Below the pieces are notes generated by a model. That model was not told the DNA's origin. It did not search any database and was given only the letters and a program-made list of their open reading frames with translations. A stretch of DNA of 64,000 nt from Mycobacterium sp. ACS4331 (GTDB taxonomy: Bacteria > Actinomycetota > Actinomycetes > Mycobacteriales > Mycobacteriaceae). The stretch covers positions 124,001-188,000 of the forward strand of contig NZ_LZHW01000102.1 of assembly GCF_001667265.1 (NCBI RefSeq). Direction: 5' to 3'. A program made the position numbers and the translations under genes. The number at the start of each line of letters is the position of its first letter. Within the stretch, counting starts at the first letter, position 1. Shown piece after piece: positions 43,035 to 51,789 of this stretch.

Positions 43035-44746
43035 GAGTTGCGCTCCCCGTCGTGTCGAGTTGCTGGACCGCCAGCCAGGGTACCCGTCGCGACGCGTTGC
43101 GAGGCGCTTTGCAGCGTCAGACTGGGGATGTCGGCGGCGATGTCGCCGGGAAGGTGATGCGTGGCCACCACCACTGTGCGGTTCTCGCCGAGGAGATCAC
43201 CCGACAGCAGAGCCCGCAGCAGCGCGTCGGACGCGGCCGCGTCCAAGTGCTCGGTCGGCTCATCGAGGAGCACGATGGGCGCGGGGGACAACAGCACTCG
43301 CGCCAACAGCAGGCGCCTGCGCTGCCCGGCCGACAGCGCCTCGGCGCCCCCGGTCAGGATCGTCGACAACCCGTCGGGCAGACGGGCAAGCCAGTCGCGC
43401 AGTCCCACCCGATCCAGCGCCGCGAGGAGTTCGGCGTCGGCGCAGTCGCCGCGGACGACGAGCAGGTTGTCTCGAACGGTGGTGGCGAAGACGTGCGCAT
43501 CCTCGGCGAAGAACACCACCGTGGCGCGAAGTTCCTCCTCGGCAAGCTGATCCAGTGGTACGCCGCCGATGGCGACCCTGCCCGAGCGCGGCGTGAGCAG
43601 TCCCGCCAGCGTCATCAGCACTGTGGTCTTGCCACATCCGCTGGGCCCCAGCACTGTCATCCGGTCACCGGGCGCAAGGATGAGGTCGACGTCGACGGTC
43701 TGCGCTGCGCCGGGATGCCCGGCGGTCGCCTGCGCCGTCAGGGTCAGATCGGCTGGGGCGGAGATGACCTGCGGTGCAGTCGTTTCCGAGGTGTCCGCAT
43801 CGGTCAGGGCCAGCAGACGGCGGGCGGCGATCCGGGACCGGGTCAACTGGACCGCCGCGGTGGGGAGCGCCGTGACGGCCTCGAAAGAGGACAGCGGGAG
43901 CAGCATCAGGATCGCCAGAGTCGTGGGTGCCAGCGTCATCGACATCTCGATCCCGATCACCACCGCACCCAGCAGGCTGACGCCCATCGCGGCGGTGGGG
44001 ATGGCCGCACCGATCGCGGCGGGACGCGCGGCGCGGTCCAGCGCATCACCCCAATCCCGCTGACTCTCAGCGGATTCAGCGATCAGTCGCGGAAGCTGGC
44101 CACTGACCCGTAGCTCCGGTGCGTGGTCGAGGATGGTCATCGCCGTGATGTCGCGGTCGGCGTGGTGGCGGCGGGCGGCCTCCTCCTGCGCGGCCGCCCC
44201 GCGCGCCGACAGCCACGGGGCGAGCACCCCGGCCACCGCCAGGCAGGCCGCGAGCACCAGTGCGGCCGCCGGTGAGATCAGCGCAACGATCACCACGGCG
44301 GCCACCGACAGGACCGCGGCCACGGCGATCGGCAGAATCGCTCGGACCAGCGCATCGGACAGTTCGTCGACGTCGTGGCCCACCCTGCCCACCAGATCAC
44401 CTTCGGACAGGGTGGCCGGGACCTCGACGGGGCCCTCGGCCAGCCGCCGGTAGATCTGCACGCGGGCCGAACCCGCTGCGCGCAGGGCGGTGTCGTGCGA
44501 CGCGAGGCGCTCACAGTAGTTCAGCACGCCGCGGCTGATGCCGAACGTCCGCACGGCGACCACGGCCACCGACAGGTCGAGGATCGGCGGCATCTGCCAC
44601 GCCCGCGTGATCAACCAGGCCGACACCGCCGCCAGGGCCAGCGCACTGCCCAGCGACAGCACGCCGCACACGACGGCCAGCGCCAGTCGCGGCAAACGCG
44701 GGCGCAGCAGGCGCAGGCCGCGCACCAGGGGATCAGACCGGAACAT
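43031..44746 (-). CDS. cydC: Heterodimeric ABC exporter subunit CydC
   Basis: A 571-aa half-transporter: six membrane helices over about 300 residues, then an ATPase with Walker A GPSGCGKTTVL, signature LSAGQRRRL and Walker B IVLLDEPTEHLD. With CydD it exports cysteine/glutathione or handles haem, which is required for assembly of cytochrome bd. ATG 44746 overlaps the cydD end by 14 bp. The order cydA-B-D-C on one strand matches M. tuberculosis Rv1623c-Rv1620c. Confidence 0.93.
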   Translation of the reverse strand: MFRSDPLVRGLRLLRPRLPRLALAVVCGVLSLGSALALAAVSAWLITRAWQMPPILDLSVAVVAVRTFGISRGVLNYCERLASHDTALRAAGSARVQIYRRLAEGPVEVPATLSEGDLVGRVGHDVDELSDALVRAILPIAVAAVLSVAAVVIVALISPAAALVLAACLAVAGVLAPWLSARGAAAQEEAARRHHADRDITAMTILDHAPELRVSGQLPRLIAESAESQRDWGDALDRAARPAAIGAAIPTAAMGVSLLGAVVIGIEMSMTLAPTTLAILMLLPLSSFEAVTALPTAAVQLTRSRIAARRLLALTDADTSETTAPQVISAPADLTLTAQATAGHPGAAQTVDVDLILAPGDRMTVLGPSGCGKTTVLMTLAGLLTPRSGRVAIGGVPLDQLAEEELRATVVFFAEDAHVFATTVRDNLLVVRGDCADAELLAALDRVGLRDWLARLPDGLSTILTGGAEALSAGQRRRLLLARVLLSPAPIVLLDEPTEHLDAAASDALLRALLSGDLLGENRTVVVATHHLPGDIAADIPSLTLQSASQRVATGTLAGGPATRHDGERNS

Positions 44747-46367
44747 GCGCGGTGACTTCCACGATGTCGTCGGCGATCTCGAGCACCGCACGCCGATGGC
44801 CCACGACCACGACGGTGTCCCCGCGGTGCGCGCGCTCGGAGATCGCCGCCAGTACGCGGGCCTCGGTGTCTGAGTCGAGGTGTGCGGTGGGCTCGTCAAG
44901 CAGCAGGATCGGTGCCGATGAGCCGAGGACGCGGGCCAGGCCGAGACGCTGCCGCTGTCCCAGGGACAGGCCCAGTCCGCCGCGGCCGAGGACTGTGGCG
45001 GTGCCCAGGGGCAGGTCGGCCAGCACCTCGTCGAAACCCGCTGCGGCACAGGCGTCGTCAAGGTGGGGGACAGGACCGAACAGCTGCAGGTTTTCCGAAA
45101 CCGTGCCAGGCACCAGAACCGGGCGTTGCGCCAGCCATGACAGCTGTGCCCACCAGGCCCGCGGATCCAGGTCGGCCACGTCCACATCATCGACGGTGAC
45201 CCGGCCCGACGTGGGCCGCGTGAGGCCCGCGATGACCTGCAGTGCCGTGGACTTCCCGGCCCCGTTGGGGCCGGTGAGCACCGTGACGCGGCCCGGTGCG
45301 ATCGTCGCGGTCAGATCCTGAGGCCGAGCGCCGTCCCGGTCGACCACGCTCAGGTGCTCGATCCGCAGTGGACTGCCGGCGGCACACACCGTCCGCGTGC
45401 CGTGTGCCGAGCGCTCCGTGGTCGCACCGATGAGCTCAAAAGCCTTGTCGGCAGCGGCTTTACCATCCTGTGCGGCGTGGAAGGCCACGCCGACGCGGCG
45501 CAGCGGCCAGAACACCTCCGGGGCCAACAGCAGCGCGGTCAGCCCGTCGGCCAGGGTCACACCCCCGTAGACCAACCGCAGCCCGACACTGACCGCCACC
45601 AGGGCGACACCGAGCGTCGCGAGCAGTTCGAGCACCAGCGACGACATGAACGCGATCCGCAGCGTGGACATCGCCGATCGGCGATGTGCCGCATTCAGAT
45701 CGGCGATCCGGCCCGCCGGCCCGCGGGCCCGGCCGAGTGCGCGCAGCGTGGGGATGCCCGCCACGAGGTCCAGCAGACGGGACTGCAGAGTGGTCATGGC
45801 CTGCAGCGCGGCGGCCGAGCGGTCGGCGGTCACCAGTCCGATCAACACCATGAACAGCGGGATCAGCGGCAGCGCGATCAGCACGATGACCGCCGAGGCC
45901 GGGTCGAAGCCGGCGATGACGGCGACGGCCGCCGGCGTGAGCAGCGCGGCCAGCACCAATGCGGGCAGGTAGGAGGTGAAATACGGTCGCAGGCCGTCGA
46001 GCCCGCGCAACACGACCGCCGCCGCGTCGTCGCGTTGCGCGGCCAACTCCCGCGGCGACGCCGAGGTCACCGAGGTGAGCACCTGGGTGCTCAGATCCGC
46101 GATCGCGCCGCTGGCCTCGCGCTGGCTGATCCGGGCCTGGGCCCACTGCGCCAAGGTCCGCAGCGCCCACACACCGCCCAGAAGGAGCAGCGTCGGCGTC
46201 CAATGCCCCAGGCTCCGGCTCGTCGGATCGGTGATGACCGTCGCCACCAGGTGTGCGACAACGACCGCGGAGGCGATCGTGGCTGCGGCCGTCACCAGAC
46301 CGCAGCACACCGTCGCGAACAGGTAGCGGCGGACCGACCCGGATGCGCGGGCCAACCGGGGATCCAA
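44733..46367 (-). CDS. cydD: Heterodimeric ABC exporter subunit CydD
   Basis: A 544-aa half-transporter: six helices, then Walker A GPNGAGKSTAL, signature LSLGQRQRL and Walker B ILLLDEPTAHLD. The frame between the last in-frame stop and TTG 46367 contains no ATG or GTG, so TTG is the only usual start codon available and matches the LDPRL start region of homologues; AAGGGG lies close upstream. It follows cydB by 29 bp, within the same transcript. Confidence 0.92.
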   Translation of the reverse strand: MDPRLARASGSVRRYLFATVCCGLVTAAATIASAVVVAHLVATVITDPTSRSLGHWTPTLLLLGGVWALRTLAQWAQARISQREASGAIADLSTQVLTSVTSASPRELAAQRDDAAAVVLRGLDGLRPYFTSYLPALVLAALLTPAAVAVIAGFDPASAVIVLIALPLIPLFMVLIGLVTADRSAAALQAMTTLQSRLLDLVAGIPTLRALGRARGPAGRIADLNAAHRRSAMSTLRIAFMSSLVLELLATLGVALVAVSVGLRLVYGGVTLADGLTALLLAPEVFWPLRRVGVAFHAAQDGKAAADKAFELIGATTERSAHGTRTVCAAGSPLRIEHLSVVDRDGARPQDLTATIAPGRVTVLTGPNGAGKSTALQVIAGLTRPTSGRVTVDDVDVADLDPRAWWAQLSWLAQRPVLVPGTVSENLQLFGPVPHLDDACAAAGFDEVLADLPLGTATVLGRGGLGLSLGQRQRLGLARVLGSSAPILLLDEPTAHLDSDTEARVLAAISERAHRGDTVVVVGHRRAVLEIADDIVEVTAHVPV

Positions 46368-46396
46368 CGGCCCCTTCGCCGAGCGCGTCGGGGCGG

Positions 46397-47443
46397 TCAG
46401 GACACGTGCCTCGGCAGTCCGACCGAGGCCGGGATGCGATCAGCGGTGATGCGTTGCCGGAACACCCAGTACGTCCAACCCTGATAGATCATCACCAGTG
46501 GCGCGAAGATCACGGCGGCCCACGTCATCACCTTGAGCGTGTAGGGGTTCGACGACGCGTTCTCGATCGTCAGGCTCCACTCGGGATTCAGCGTCGAGGG
46601 CAGCAGGTTCGGATAGAGGTCGATGAACAGCATGGCGACCACCGCGAACACGACGACCGTGGTCGCGATGAAGGCCCAGCCGTCGTGGGTGCCGGCCCGC
46701 AGCAGAGCGACCGCGGTCAGCAGCGACACCACGGCAACCGCCAACACCAGCCATGACCCCGGCTTGCCGTAGACGAACTGCGTCCACAGGCCGTACACCG
46801 CCGCGATCAGCACGACCGGAATCGAGATCCGGCGCGCGATGGTGAGTGCGTTGTCACGCACCGCTCCGGCGGTCTTGAGCGCCAGGTACGCCGCTCCGTG
46901 CAGCAGGAACACACCGCAGGTGGCCAGTCCGCCCAGCAGCGTGTAGGGGTTGATCACGTCGGTGAACGTCAGGCCGACCACCTGGTGGTCTTCGCCCACC
47001 GGTAGACCACGAACCAGGATGGAAAACGCTGCGCCCCACAGGATCGCGGGCACCCACGACCCCACGGCGATGCCGAGGTCGGCGCGCCGGCGCCAGACCG
47101 GGTCATCGATCTTGCCGCGCCACTCGATCGCGACGATCCGCAGGATCATCGCGAGCAGGATGGCCAGCAGCGGAAGGTACAGACCCGAGAACACCGTGGC
47201 GTACCACCCCGGGAAGGCCGCGAACATCGCGCCGCCGGCGGTGATCAGCCACACCTCGTTGCCATCCCACACCGGTCCGATGGTGTTGAGCACCGCGCGG
47301 CGGTGGTTGTCACGGTCCTCCGGGCCGGCCATGGCGCCCAACGGCGCCATCAGCATGCCGACCCCGAAGTCGAATCCCTCCAAGATGAAGAACCCGAGGA
47401 AGAGCACCGCGACGGTGATGAACCAGAACTCCTGCAGTCCCAT
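46397..47443 (-). CDS. cydB: Cytochrome bd oxidase subunit II CydB
   Basis: A 348-aa, eight-helix subunit of the cytochrome bd quinol oxidase in the plasma membrane. It begins with MGLQEFWFITVAVLFLGFFI and the family motif EGFDFGVGML, then RRAVLNTIGPVWDGNEVWLI, FSGLYLPLLAILLAMILR and a C-terminal YQGWTYWVFR. It follows cydA by 15 bp. It pairs with CydA in low-oxygen or cytochrome bcc/aa3-inhibited respiration. Confidence 0.95.
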   Translation of the reverse strand: MGLQEFWFITVAVLFLGFFILEGFDFGVGMLMAPLGAMAGPEDRDNHRRAVLNTIGPVWDGNEVWLITAGGAMFAAFPGWYATVFSGLYLPLLAILLAMILRIVAIEWRGKIDDPVWRRRADLGIAVGSWVPAILWGAAFSILVRGLPVGEDHQVVGLTFTDVINPYTLLGGLATCGVFLLHGAAYLALKTAGAVRDNALTIARRISIPVVLIAAVYGLWTQFVYGKPGSWLVLAVAVVSLLTAVALLRAGTHDGWAFIATTVVVFAVVAMLFIDLYPNLLPSTLNPEWSLTIENASSNPYTLKVMTWAAVIFAPLVMIYQGWTYWVFRQRITADRIPASVGLPRHVS

Positions 47444-47458
47444 GTCCGGTCTCCCTTG

Positions 47459-49006
47459 TCAGTAGGCGAACGACAGCGGGGCCACGTCGTCATCCCCGGG
47501 TGGGGTGGGCGGCGCGGGTTCGGAGTCGTGTTCCTGTGGGCCTTTGGCCACGTATCGGCGCAGCAGGTAGAACCAGATCACCGCCAGGACGGCGTAGATC
47601 AGGGTGAAGCTCACCAGCGACAGCCACACCATGCCCGCCGAATGGTTGGACACCCCGTCCTGCACCGTGAGCCGAACCAGTTGATCGCCCGTGGGGTTGG
47701 GGACGACCACCCAGGGCTGACGGCCCATCTCGGTGAACACCCACCCGGCCGCGCTGGCCAGGAACGGGGTGGGCAGGGTCCAGAGGGCGAGCGTGGAGAA
47801 CCAGCGCTGGTTGGGGACTCGGCCGCCGCGGGCCAGCCACAGTGCGGCCAGGGCGAAGAGCATGGGGAATGCCAGGAATCCGATCATCGCGCGGAACGAC
47901 CAGTACGTCACGAACAGGTTGGGGCGATAGTTGCCCGGACCGAACTTCTGCTCGGCCGCGGCCTGCAGGTCTTCGACCCCCTGCAGGGTCACTCCGCTGA
48001 ACTTGCCCTCGGCCAGGAAGGGCAGCACATAGGGCACCTCGAGCACATGGACCACGCTGTCGCAATTGTTGTGCGTGCCCACTGTGAGGATCGAGAACAT
48101 CGGGTCCGATTCGGTGCGGCACAAGGATTCAGCCGACGCCATCTTCATCGGCTGCTGCTCGAACATCAGCTTGCCCTGGATGTCTCCGGTGAAGAACAGC
48201 GCGACCGCGGCCACCAGCGCCACCCAGCAGCCCAGGATGGTCGCTGGCCGGAACATCGTCGCGTTGTCCTTGGCCGCCATGACGGCGACGGGGACCCGGC
48301 CCTCGCCGGCGTCCTCGTCGGCGGGCACGGCGCTCGTGGCGTCGAGGTCGGCGTCGGGCGCCGCGTCCAGTGCCCGCCGGTTGCGCACCATCCACCAGGC
48401 GCACACGCAGGCGACGAAGACCGCCGCGGTCAGGAAGGATGCCGCCACCGCGTGCAGGAAGGCCCAGATGGCGGTGTTGTTGGTCAACAGGTCGACGATG
48501 CTGTGCAGTTCGGCACGGCCGGTCTCCGGGTTGAACCTCGCGCCGACCGGGTGCTGCATGAACGAGTTGGCGGCGATGATGAAGAACGCCGACATGTTGA
48601 CGCCGATCGCCACGATCCAGATGCAGGCCAGGTGCAGCGCGCGGGGCAGTCGGGTCCAGCCGAAGATCCACAGTCCGATGAAGGTCGACTCGAAGAAGAA
48701 GGCGATCAGGCCCTCCATGGCCAACGGGGCGCCGAAGACGTCACCGACGAACCGCGAGTACTCGCTCCAGTTCATCCCGAACTGGAACTCCTGCACGATG
48801 CCCGTCGCGACACCGATGGCGAAGTTGATCAGGAAGAGTTTGCCGAAAAACCGTGTCAGCCGGTACCACTCGGGTCGCCCGGTCACATGCCAGATCGTCT
48901 GCATCACCGCTATGAGCGGAGCGAGTCCGATCGTCAGTGGTACGAAGATGAAGTGGTAGACGGTGGTGATTCCGAACTGCCACCGCGATACGTCCAATGC
49001 ATCCAT
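47459..49006 (-). CDS. cydA: Cytochrome bd oxidase subunit I CydA
   Basis: Haem-bearing subunit that oxidises menaquinol and reduces oxygen. It is 515 aa. Axial and quinol-site regions are ISRWQFG-like VSRWQFGITTVYHFIFVP, GIVQEFQFGMNWSEYSRFVGD, ANSFMQHPVG, QQPMKMASAE and GWVFTEMGRQPW. It is about 30 residues longer than the M. tuberculosis protein because of an Ala/Asp-rich cytoplasmic insertion near residues 215-250. ATG 49006 is chosen because GGGAG (49020-49016) lies 9 bp upstream; GTG 49012 and TTG 49015 are too close to it. Confidence 0.95.
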   Translation of the reverse strand: MDALDVSRWQFGITTVYHFIFVPLTIGLAPLIAVMQTIWHVTGRPEWYRLTRFFGKLFLINFAIGVATGIVQEFQFGMNWSEYSRFVGDVFGAPLAMEGLIAFFFESTFIGLWIFGWTRLPRALHLACIWIVAIGVNMSAFFIIAANSFMQHPVGARFNPETGRAELHSIVDLLTNNTAIWAFLHAVAASFLTAAVFVACVCAWWMVRNRRALDAAPDADLDATSAVPADEDAGEGRVPVAVMAAKDNATMFRPATILGCWVALVAAVALFFTGDIQGKLMFEQQPMKMASAESLCRTESDPMFSILTVGTHNNCDSVVHVLEVPYVLPFLAEGKFSGVTLQGVEDLQAAAEQKFGPGNYRPNLFVTYWSFRAMIGFLAFPMLFALAALWLARGGRVPNQRWFSTLALWTLPTPFLASAAGWVFTEMGRQPWVVVPNPTGDQLVRLTVQDGVSNHSAGMVWLSLVSFTLIYAVLAVIWFYLLRRYVAKGPQEHDSEPAPPTPPGDDDVAPLSFAY

Positions 49007-49037
49007 GTGCACCAACTCCCGAGCCGCGGGTCCTGAT

Positions 49038-49054
49038 TACTACGGATTGTAGTA
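49038..49054 (-). promoter_or_regulatory. cydABDC promoter -10 within a TACTACN-N3-TGTAGTA dyad
   Basis: The dyad TACTACG-GAT-TGTAGTA (49038-49054; one mismatch between the 7-bp arms) covers a minus-strand TACAAT -10 box (49051-49046). The predicted start is near 49038, giving a leader of about 32 bases that includes the GGGAG site. Dyads of ACTAC/GTAGT halves are typical of BlaI/CopY-type repressors, which is only a suggestion for the regulator here. Confidence 0.6.
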
Positions 49055-49074
49055 GCAGTGCCTCGGTGGAGCCA

Positions 49075-49098
49075 GGGTGACGTGCGTTGCAGTCACCC
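49075..49098. terminator. GGGTGAC-N10-GTCACCC inverted repeat upstream of cydA
   Basis: Exact 7-bp arms at 49075-49081 and 49092-49098 lie 7 bp beyond the stop of the HdeD-like gene and about 20 bp upstream of the cyd dyad. It may terminate the HdeD-like transcript or serve as an upstream regulator site. Arm spacing is wider than the CRP consensus TGTGA-N6-TCACA. Confidence 0.4.
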
Positions 49099-49104
49099 CG
49101 GCTG

Positions 49105-49689
49105 TCAACTGGTGAGCACTTTGGTGGCCTTTCGGATGCGCAGCGCCGCCACGATCTCGAAGACTCCGAGCACGATCAGCCAGATGCCCACCACCTGGAA
49201 CAGCGTGATCAGAGAGAGTCCGGGCCACACCAGCATCACGATGCCGGCCACCAGGCTCACGATGCCGAAGAAGATCTCCCAACCACGGGCCGGCAGCGTC
49301 TTGTCGCTGATGGCAGAGATGGTGGTGGAGACCCCTCGGAAGACGAATCCGATGCCGATCCAGATCGCCAGCAGCAGGATCGAATCCTGCAGGCTGAGGA
49401 AACACAGCACCGCCAGCACCAGCGACGCGAGGCCGCTGATGAGCAGCAGGGCGCGTTGTGCGCCCGAAACACGCAGACTGAACGCGAACACGACCTGCAT
49501 GAGGCCGCTGACCAGCAGGTACGCACCGAAGAAGATCGCGGCCACGATGATGGTCTTGCCGGGCCACACCAGGGCCAGCACACCGAGGATCAGGGCGAGC
49601 ACGCCCGAGATCAGTGTCGTCTTCCACAGGTGGGGCAACAGGCTTGGGGCAGTGGTGGTTTGCCCGACGTCGTCCACGCTTTTGTCCAT
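49105..49689 (-). CDS. HdeD-family membrane protein
   Basis: A 194-aa protein with six hydrophobic helices arranged as paired repeats with VWPGKTI and VWPGLSL turns, typical of HdeD/DUF308 proteins. E. coli HdeD is an acid-stress membrane protein; function here is unknown. It fills the Rv1624c position between cydA and the cyclase of M. tuberculosis, although here the cyclase is 11 kb further on. ATG 49689 fits homologue length. Confidence 0.8.
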   Translation of the reverse strand: MDKSVDDVGQTTTAPSLLPHLWKTTLISGVLALILGVLALVWPGKTIIVAAIFFGAYLLVSGLMQVVFAFSLRVSGAQRALLLISGLASLVLAVLCFLSLQDSILLLAIWIGIGFVFRGVSTTISAISDKTLPARGWEIFFGIVSLVAGIVMLVWPGLSLITLFQVVGIWLIVLGVFEIVAALRIRKATKVLTS

Positions 49690-49921
49690 GCCGGAAGTGT
49701 GACACACACACCCTGGTCGACAGGGCATTTGCGACAGCAATAGAAGTGACGAATGTTGACCCGTGGACCAGGTGTGGTCGTTAATGTTCCGTTACCGACA
49801 GTGCGCTCCGGGGCCCGGGTCGATAACGTGCTCTGCTTGGGCGAGGGCTGACGGCCGGACGACCGCGGGAATCGACTGCGCGGCCACTGCGCAGATTGAG
49901 CCCGACCTAGTACAGAAAGAG
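49690..49921. other. 232-bp divergent intergenic region before the amino-acid ABC operon
   Basis: It must hold the promoters of the HdeD-like gene and the ABC-kinase operon. A TAACGT -10-like box at 49824-49829 would give a leader of about 85 bases for the plus-strand operon. GTGTG-ACA-CACAC at 49697-49709 is a short imperfect dyad just upstream of the HdeD-like start. No ORF or clear operator for the operon was found. Confidence 0.4.
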
Positions 49922-50851
49922 ATGAACGTGGAAGCAGCAATGCAAGACCGTCGGGTGAGTACACGCTGGTGGCGCCGTGCGGCGATCGTCGCCGCGGCGA
50001 GCGTGTTCGCGCTGTCAGGCTGTGCCAGCGGAGGTGAGTCGCCGTCGGAGTCGGCCACCTCAGAGACCGGCTCGGCCACCAAGGTCGACGACATCGCCAA
50101 CATGGTGCCCGAGGACATCAAGGCTTCCGGCAAGCTCGTCGTCGGGGTCAACATCCCGTACAAGCCCAACGAGTTCAAGGACGAGAGCGGCAAGATCGTC
50201 GGGTTCGACGTCGATCTGATGAACGCGATCGCCGCCACGCTCGGTCTCACCCCGGAGTACCGCGAAGCCGACTTCGCGAAGATCATCCCCTCGATCCAGG
50301 GCGGCACCTACAACGTCGGCATGTCGTCGTTCACCGACACCAAGGACCGCGAGAAGACCGTCGACTTCGTGACCTACTTCTCCGCGGGCACGCAGTGGGC
50401 GCAGCGCCCCGGCACCCCGATCGATCCCAACGACGCGTGCGGGAAGCGGGTCGCGGTGCAGGCCACCACGTATCAGGAGACCGACGAACTGCCCGCCAAG
50501 AGCAAGGCGTGCACCGACGCCGGCAAGCCCGCGATCGTCATCGTGCCGTTCGACGGTCAGGACGCCGCCACCAACGCGGTGATCCTCGGTCAGGCCGACG
50601 CGATGTCGGCCGACTCGCCCGTGACGGCATATGCGATCAAGGAGACCAACGGCAAGCTCGAGGCGGCCGGCGAGGTCTTCGACGCGGCCCCGTACGGCTG
50701 GCCCGTCGCCAAGGGTTCGGCACTGGCCGCGGCGCTGCAGAAGGCGCTCGAGCACCTCATCGAAAACGGCGAGTACGAGGCCATCGCCAAGAACTGGGGT
50801 GTCGAGGAGGGCATGATCGACAAGCCGGTGATCAACGGCGCGATCAGCTGA
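49922..50851 (+). CDS. Amino-acid ABC transporter substrate-binding lipoprotein (glutamate/polar family)
   Basis: A 309-aa family-3 solute-binding protein. The signal sequence ends in a lipobox ALSGC with Cys34 as the lipidated residue, so it is anchored outside the membrane. The mature part has LVVGVNIPYKPNEF, GFDVDLMNAIA, the ligand-carboxylate Arg in SSFTDTKDREKTVDF, and DAMSADSPVTAY. It is closely similar along its length to the outer domain of the kinase encoded at 52600. ATG 49922 abuts a GAAAGAG sequence; ATG 49940 is an alternative with better spacing. It heads the operon. The exact ligand is unknown, probably an acidic or other polar amino acid. Confidence 0.92.
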   Translation: MNVEAAMQDRRVSTRWWRRAAIVAAASVFALSGCASGGESPSESATSETGSATKVDDIANMVPEDIKASGKLVVGVNIPYKPNEFKDESGKIVGFDVDLMNAIAATLGLTPEYREADFAKIIPSIQGGTYNVGMSSFTDTKDREKTVDFVTYFSAGTQWAQRPGTPIDPNDACGKRVAVQATTYQETDELPAKSKACTDAGKPAIVIVPFDGQDAATNAVILGQADAMSADSPVTAYAIKETNGKLEAAGEVFDAAPYGWPVAKGSALAAALQKALEHLIENGEYEAIAKNWGVEEGMIDKPVINGAIS

Positions 50852-50867
50852 TCTCTACGGACACACC

Positions 50868-51788
50868 ATGACCACAGACGTTTCGTCGTCGCCTGCTGCC
50901 ATCGACGCGGTCCCGCTACGGCATCCCTGGCGGTGGGTGACGGCGATCGTCATCCTCGTGCTCGCCGGGCTGTTCCTCTACGGGGCGGCCACCAATCCGG
51001 CCTACCGATGGTCCATCTACTTCGAGTACCTGTTCAACGAGCGGGTCCTGCGGGTCGGCCTGTTGAACACACTTCAGCTGACCGTCTATTCGATGGTCAT
51101 CGCGATCGCCCTGGGCGTGGTGATCGCGGTGATGCGCCTCTCGCCGAATCCGGTGCTGCGCTGGGTGGCCTGGGTGTACCTGTGGATCTTCCGCGGCACC
51201 CCGATCTACGTGCAACTGGTGTTCTGGGGTCTGCTGCCGACCATCTACCAGAACATCCAGCTCGGGGTGCCGTTCGGGCCGTCACTGCTGCAGATCAACC
51301 TGCAGGCCCTGTCGATCCCGTTCCTGCTCGCGATCCTCGGACTGGCGCTCAACGAGGCGGCGTACATGGCCGAGATCATCCGCGCGGGAATCAATTCCGT
51401 GCCCGAGGGGCAGCTGGAGGCGTCCACGGCTCTCGGCATGTCGTGGGGCATGGCGATGCGGCGCACGGTGCTTCCACAGGCGATGCGCGTCATCATTCCG
51501 CCGACGGGCAACGAAGTGATCAGCATGCTCAAAACCACCTCGCTGGTCACGGCGGTGCCGTTCACGCTCGACCTCTACGGCATCACGTCCCGTGAGATCG
51601 CCGCGCGCACATTCGAACCGGTCCCGCTGCTGTTGGTCGCCGCCACGTGGTACCTCGTGGTGACGAGCATCCTGATGGTCGGGCAATACTACCTCGAGCG
51701 GCACTACTCGCGTGGGGCCTCGCGCAAGCTGACCTCCAAACAGCTTGAGGCACTGGCCAAGGCCCAGCTCGACACCCCGGGAGAGTGA
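50868..51788 (+). CDS. Polar-amino-acid ABC transporter permease
   Basis: A 306-aa HisMQ/GltJK-type permease. It has an N-terminal helix (about 25-42), a substrate segment, RVGLLNTLQLTVYSMVIAIALG, FRGTPIYVQLVFWG, and the ATPase-coupling EAA loop NEAAYMAEIIRAGINSVPEGQLEASTALG. Only one permease gene is present, so it probably works as a homodimer. It starts 17 bp after the binding-protein gene and ends 2 bp before the ATPase gene. Confidence 0.92.
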   Translation: MTTDVSSSPAAIDAVPLRHPWRWVTAIVILVLAGLFLYGAATNPAYRWSIYFEYLFNERVLRVGLLNTLQLTVYSMVIAIALGVVIAVMRLSPNPVLRWVAWVYLWIFRGTPIYVQLVFWGLLPTIYQNIQLGVPFGPSLLQINLQALSIPFLLAILGLALNEAAYMAEIIRAGINSVPEGQLEASTALGMSWGMAMRRTVLPQAMRVIIPPTGNEVISMLKTTSLVTAVPFTLDLYGITSREIAARTFEPVPLLLVAATWYLVVTSILMVGQYYLERHYSRGASRKLTSKQLEALAKAQLDTPGE

Positions 51789-51789
51789 C

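Noticed and set aside
49697..49709. GTGTG-ACA-CACAC as a CRP site
   Set aside because: It resembles alternating GTG/CAC sequence, and the spacing does not match TGTGA-N6-TCACA.
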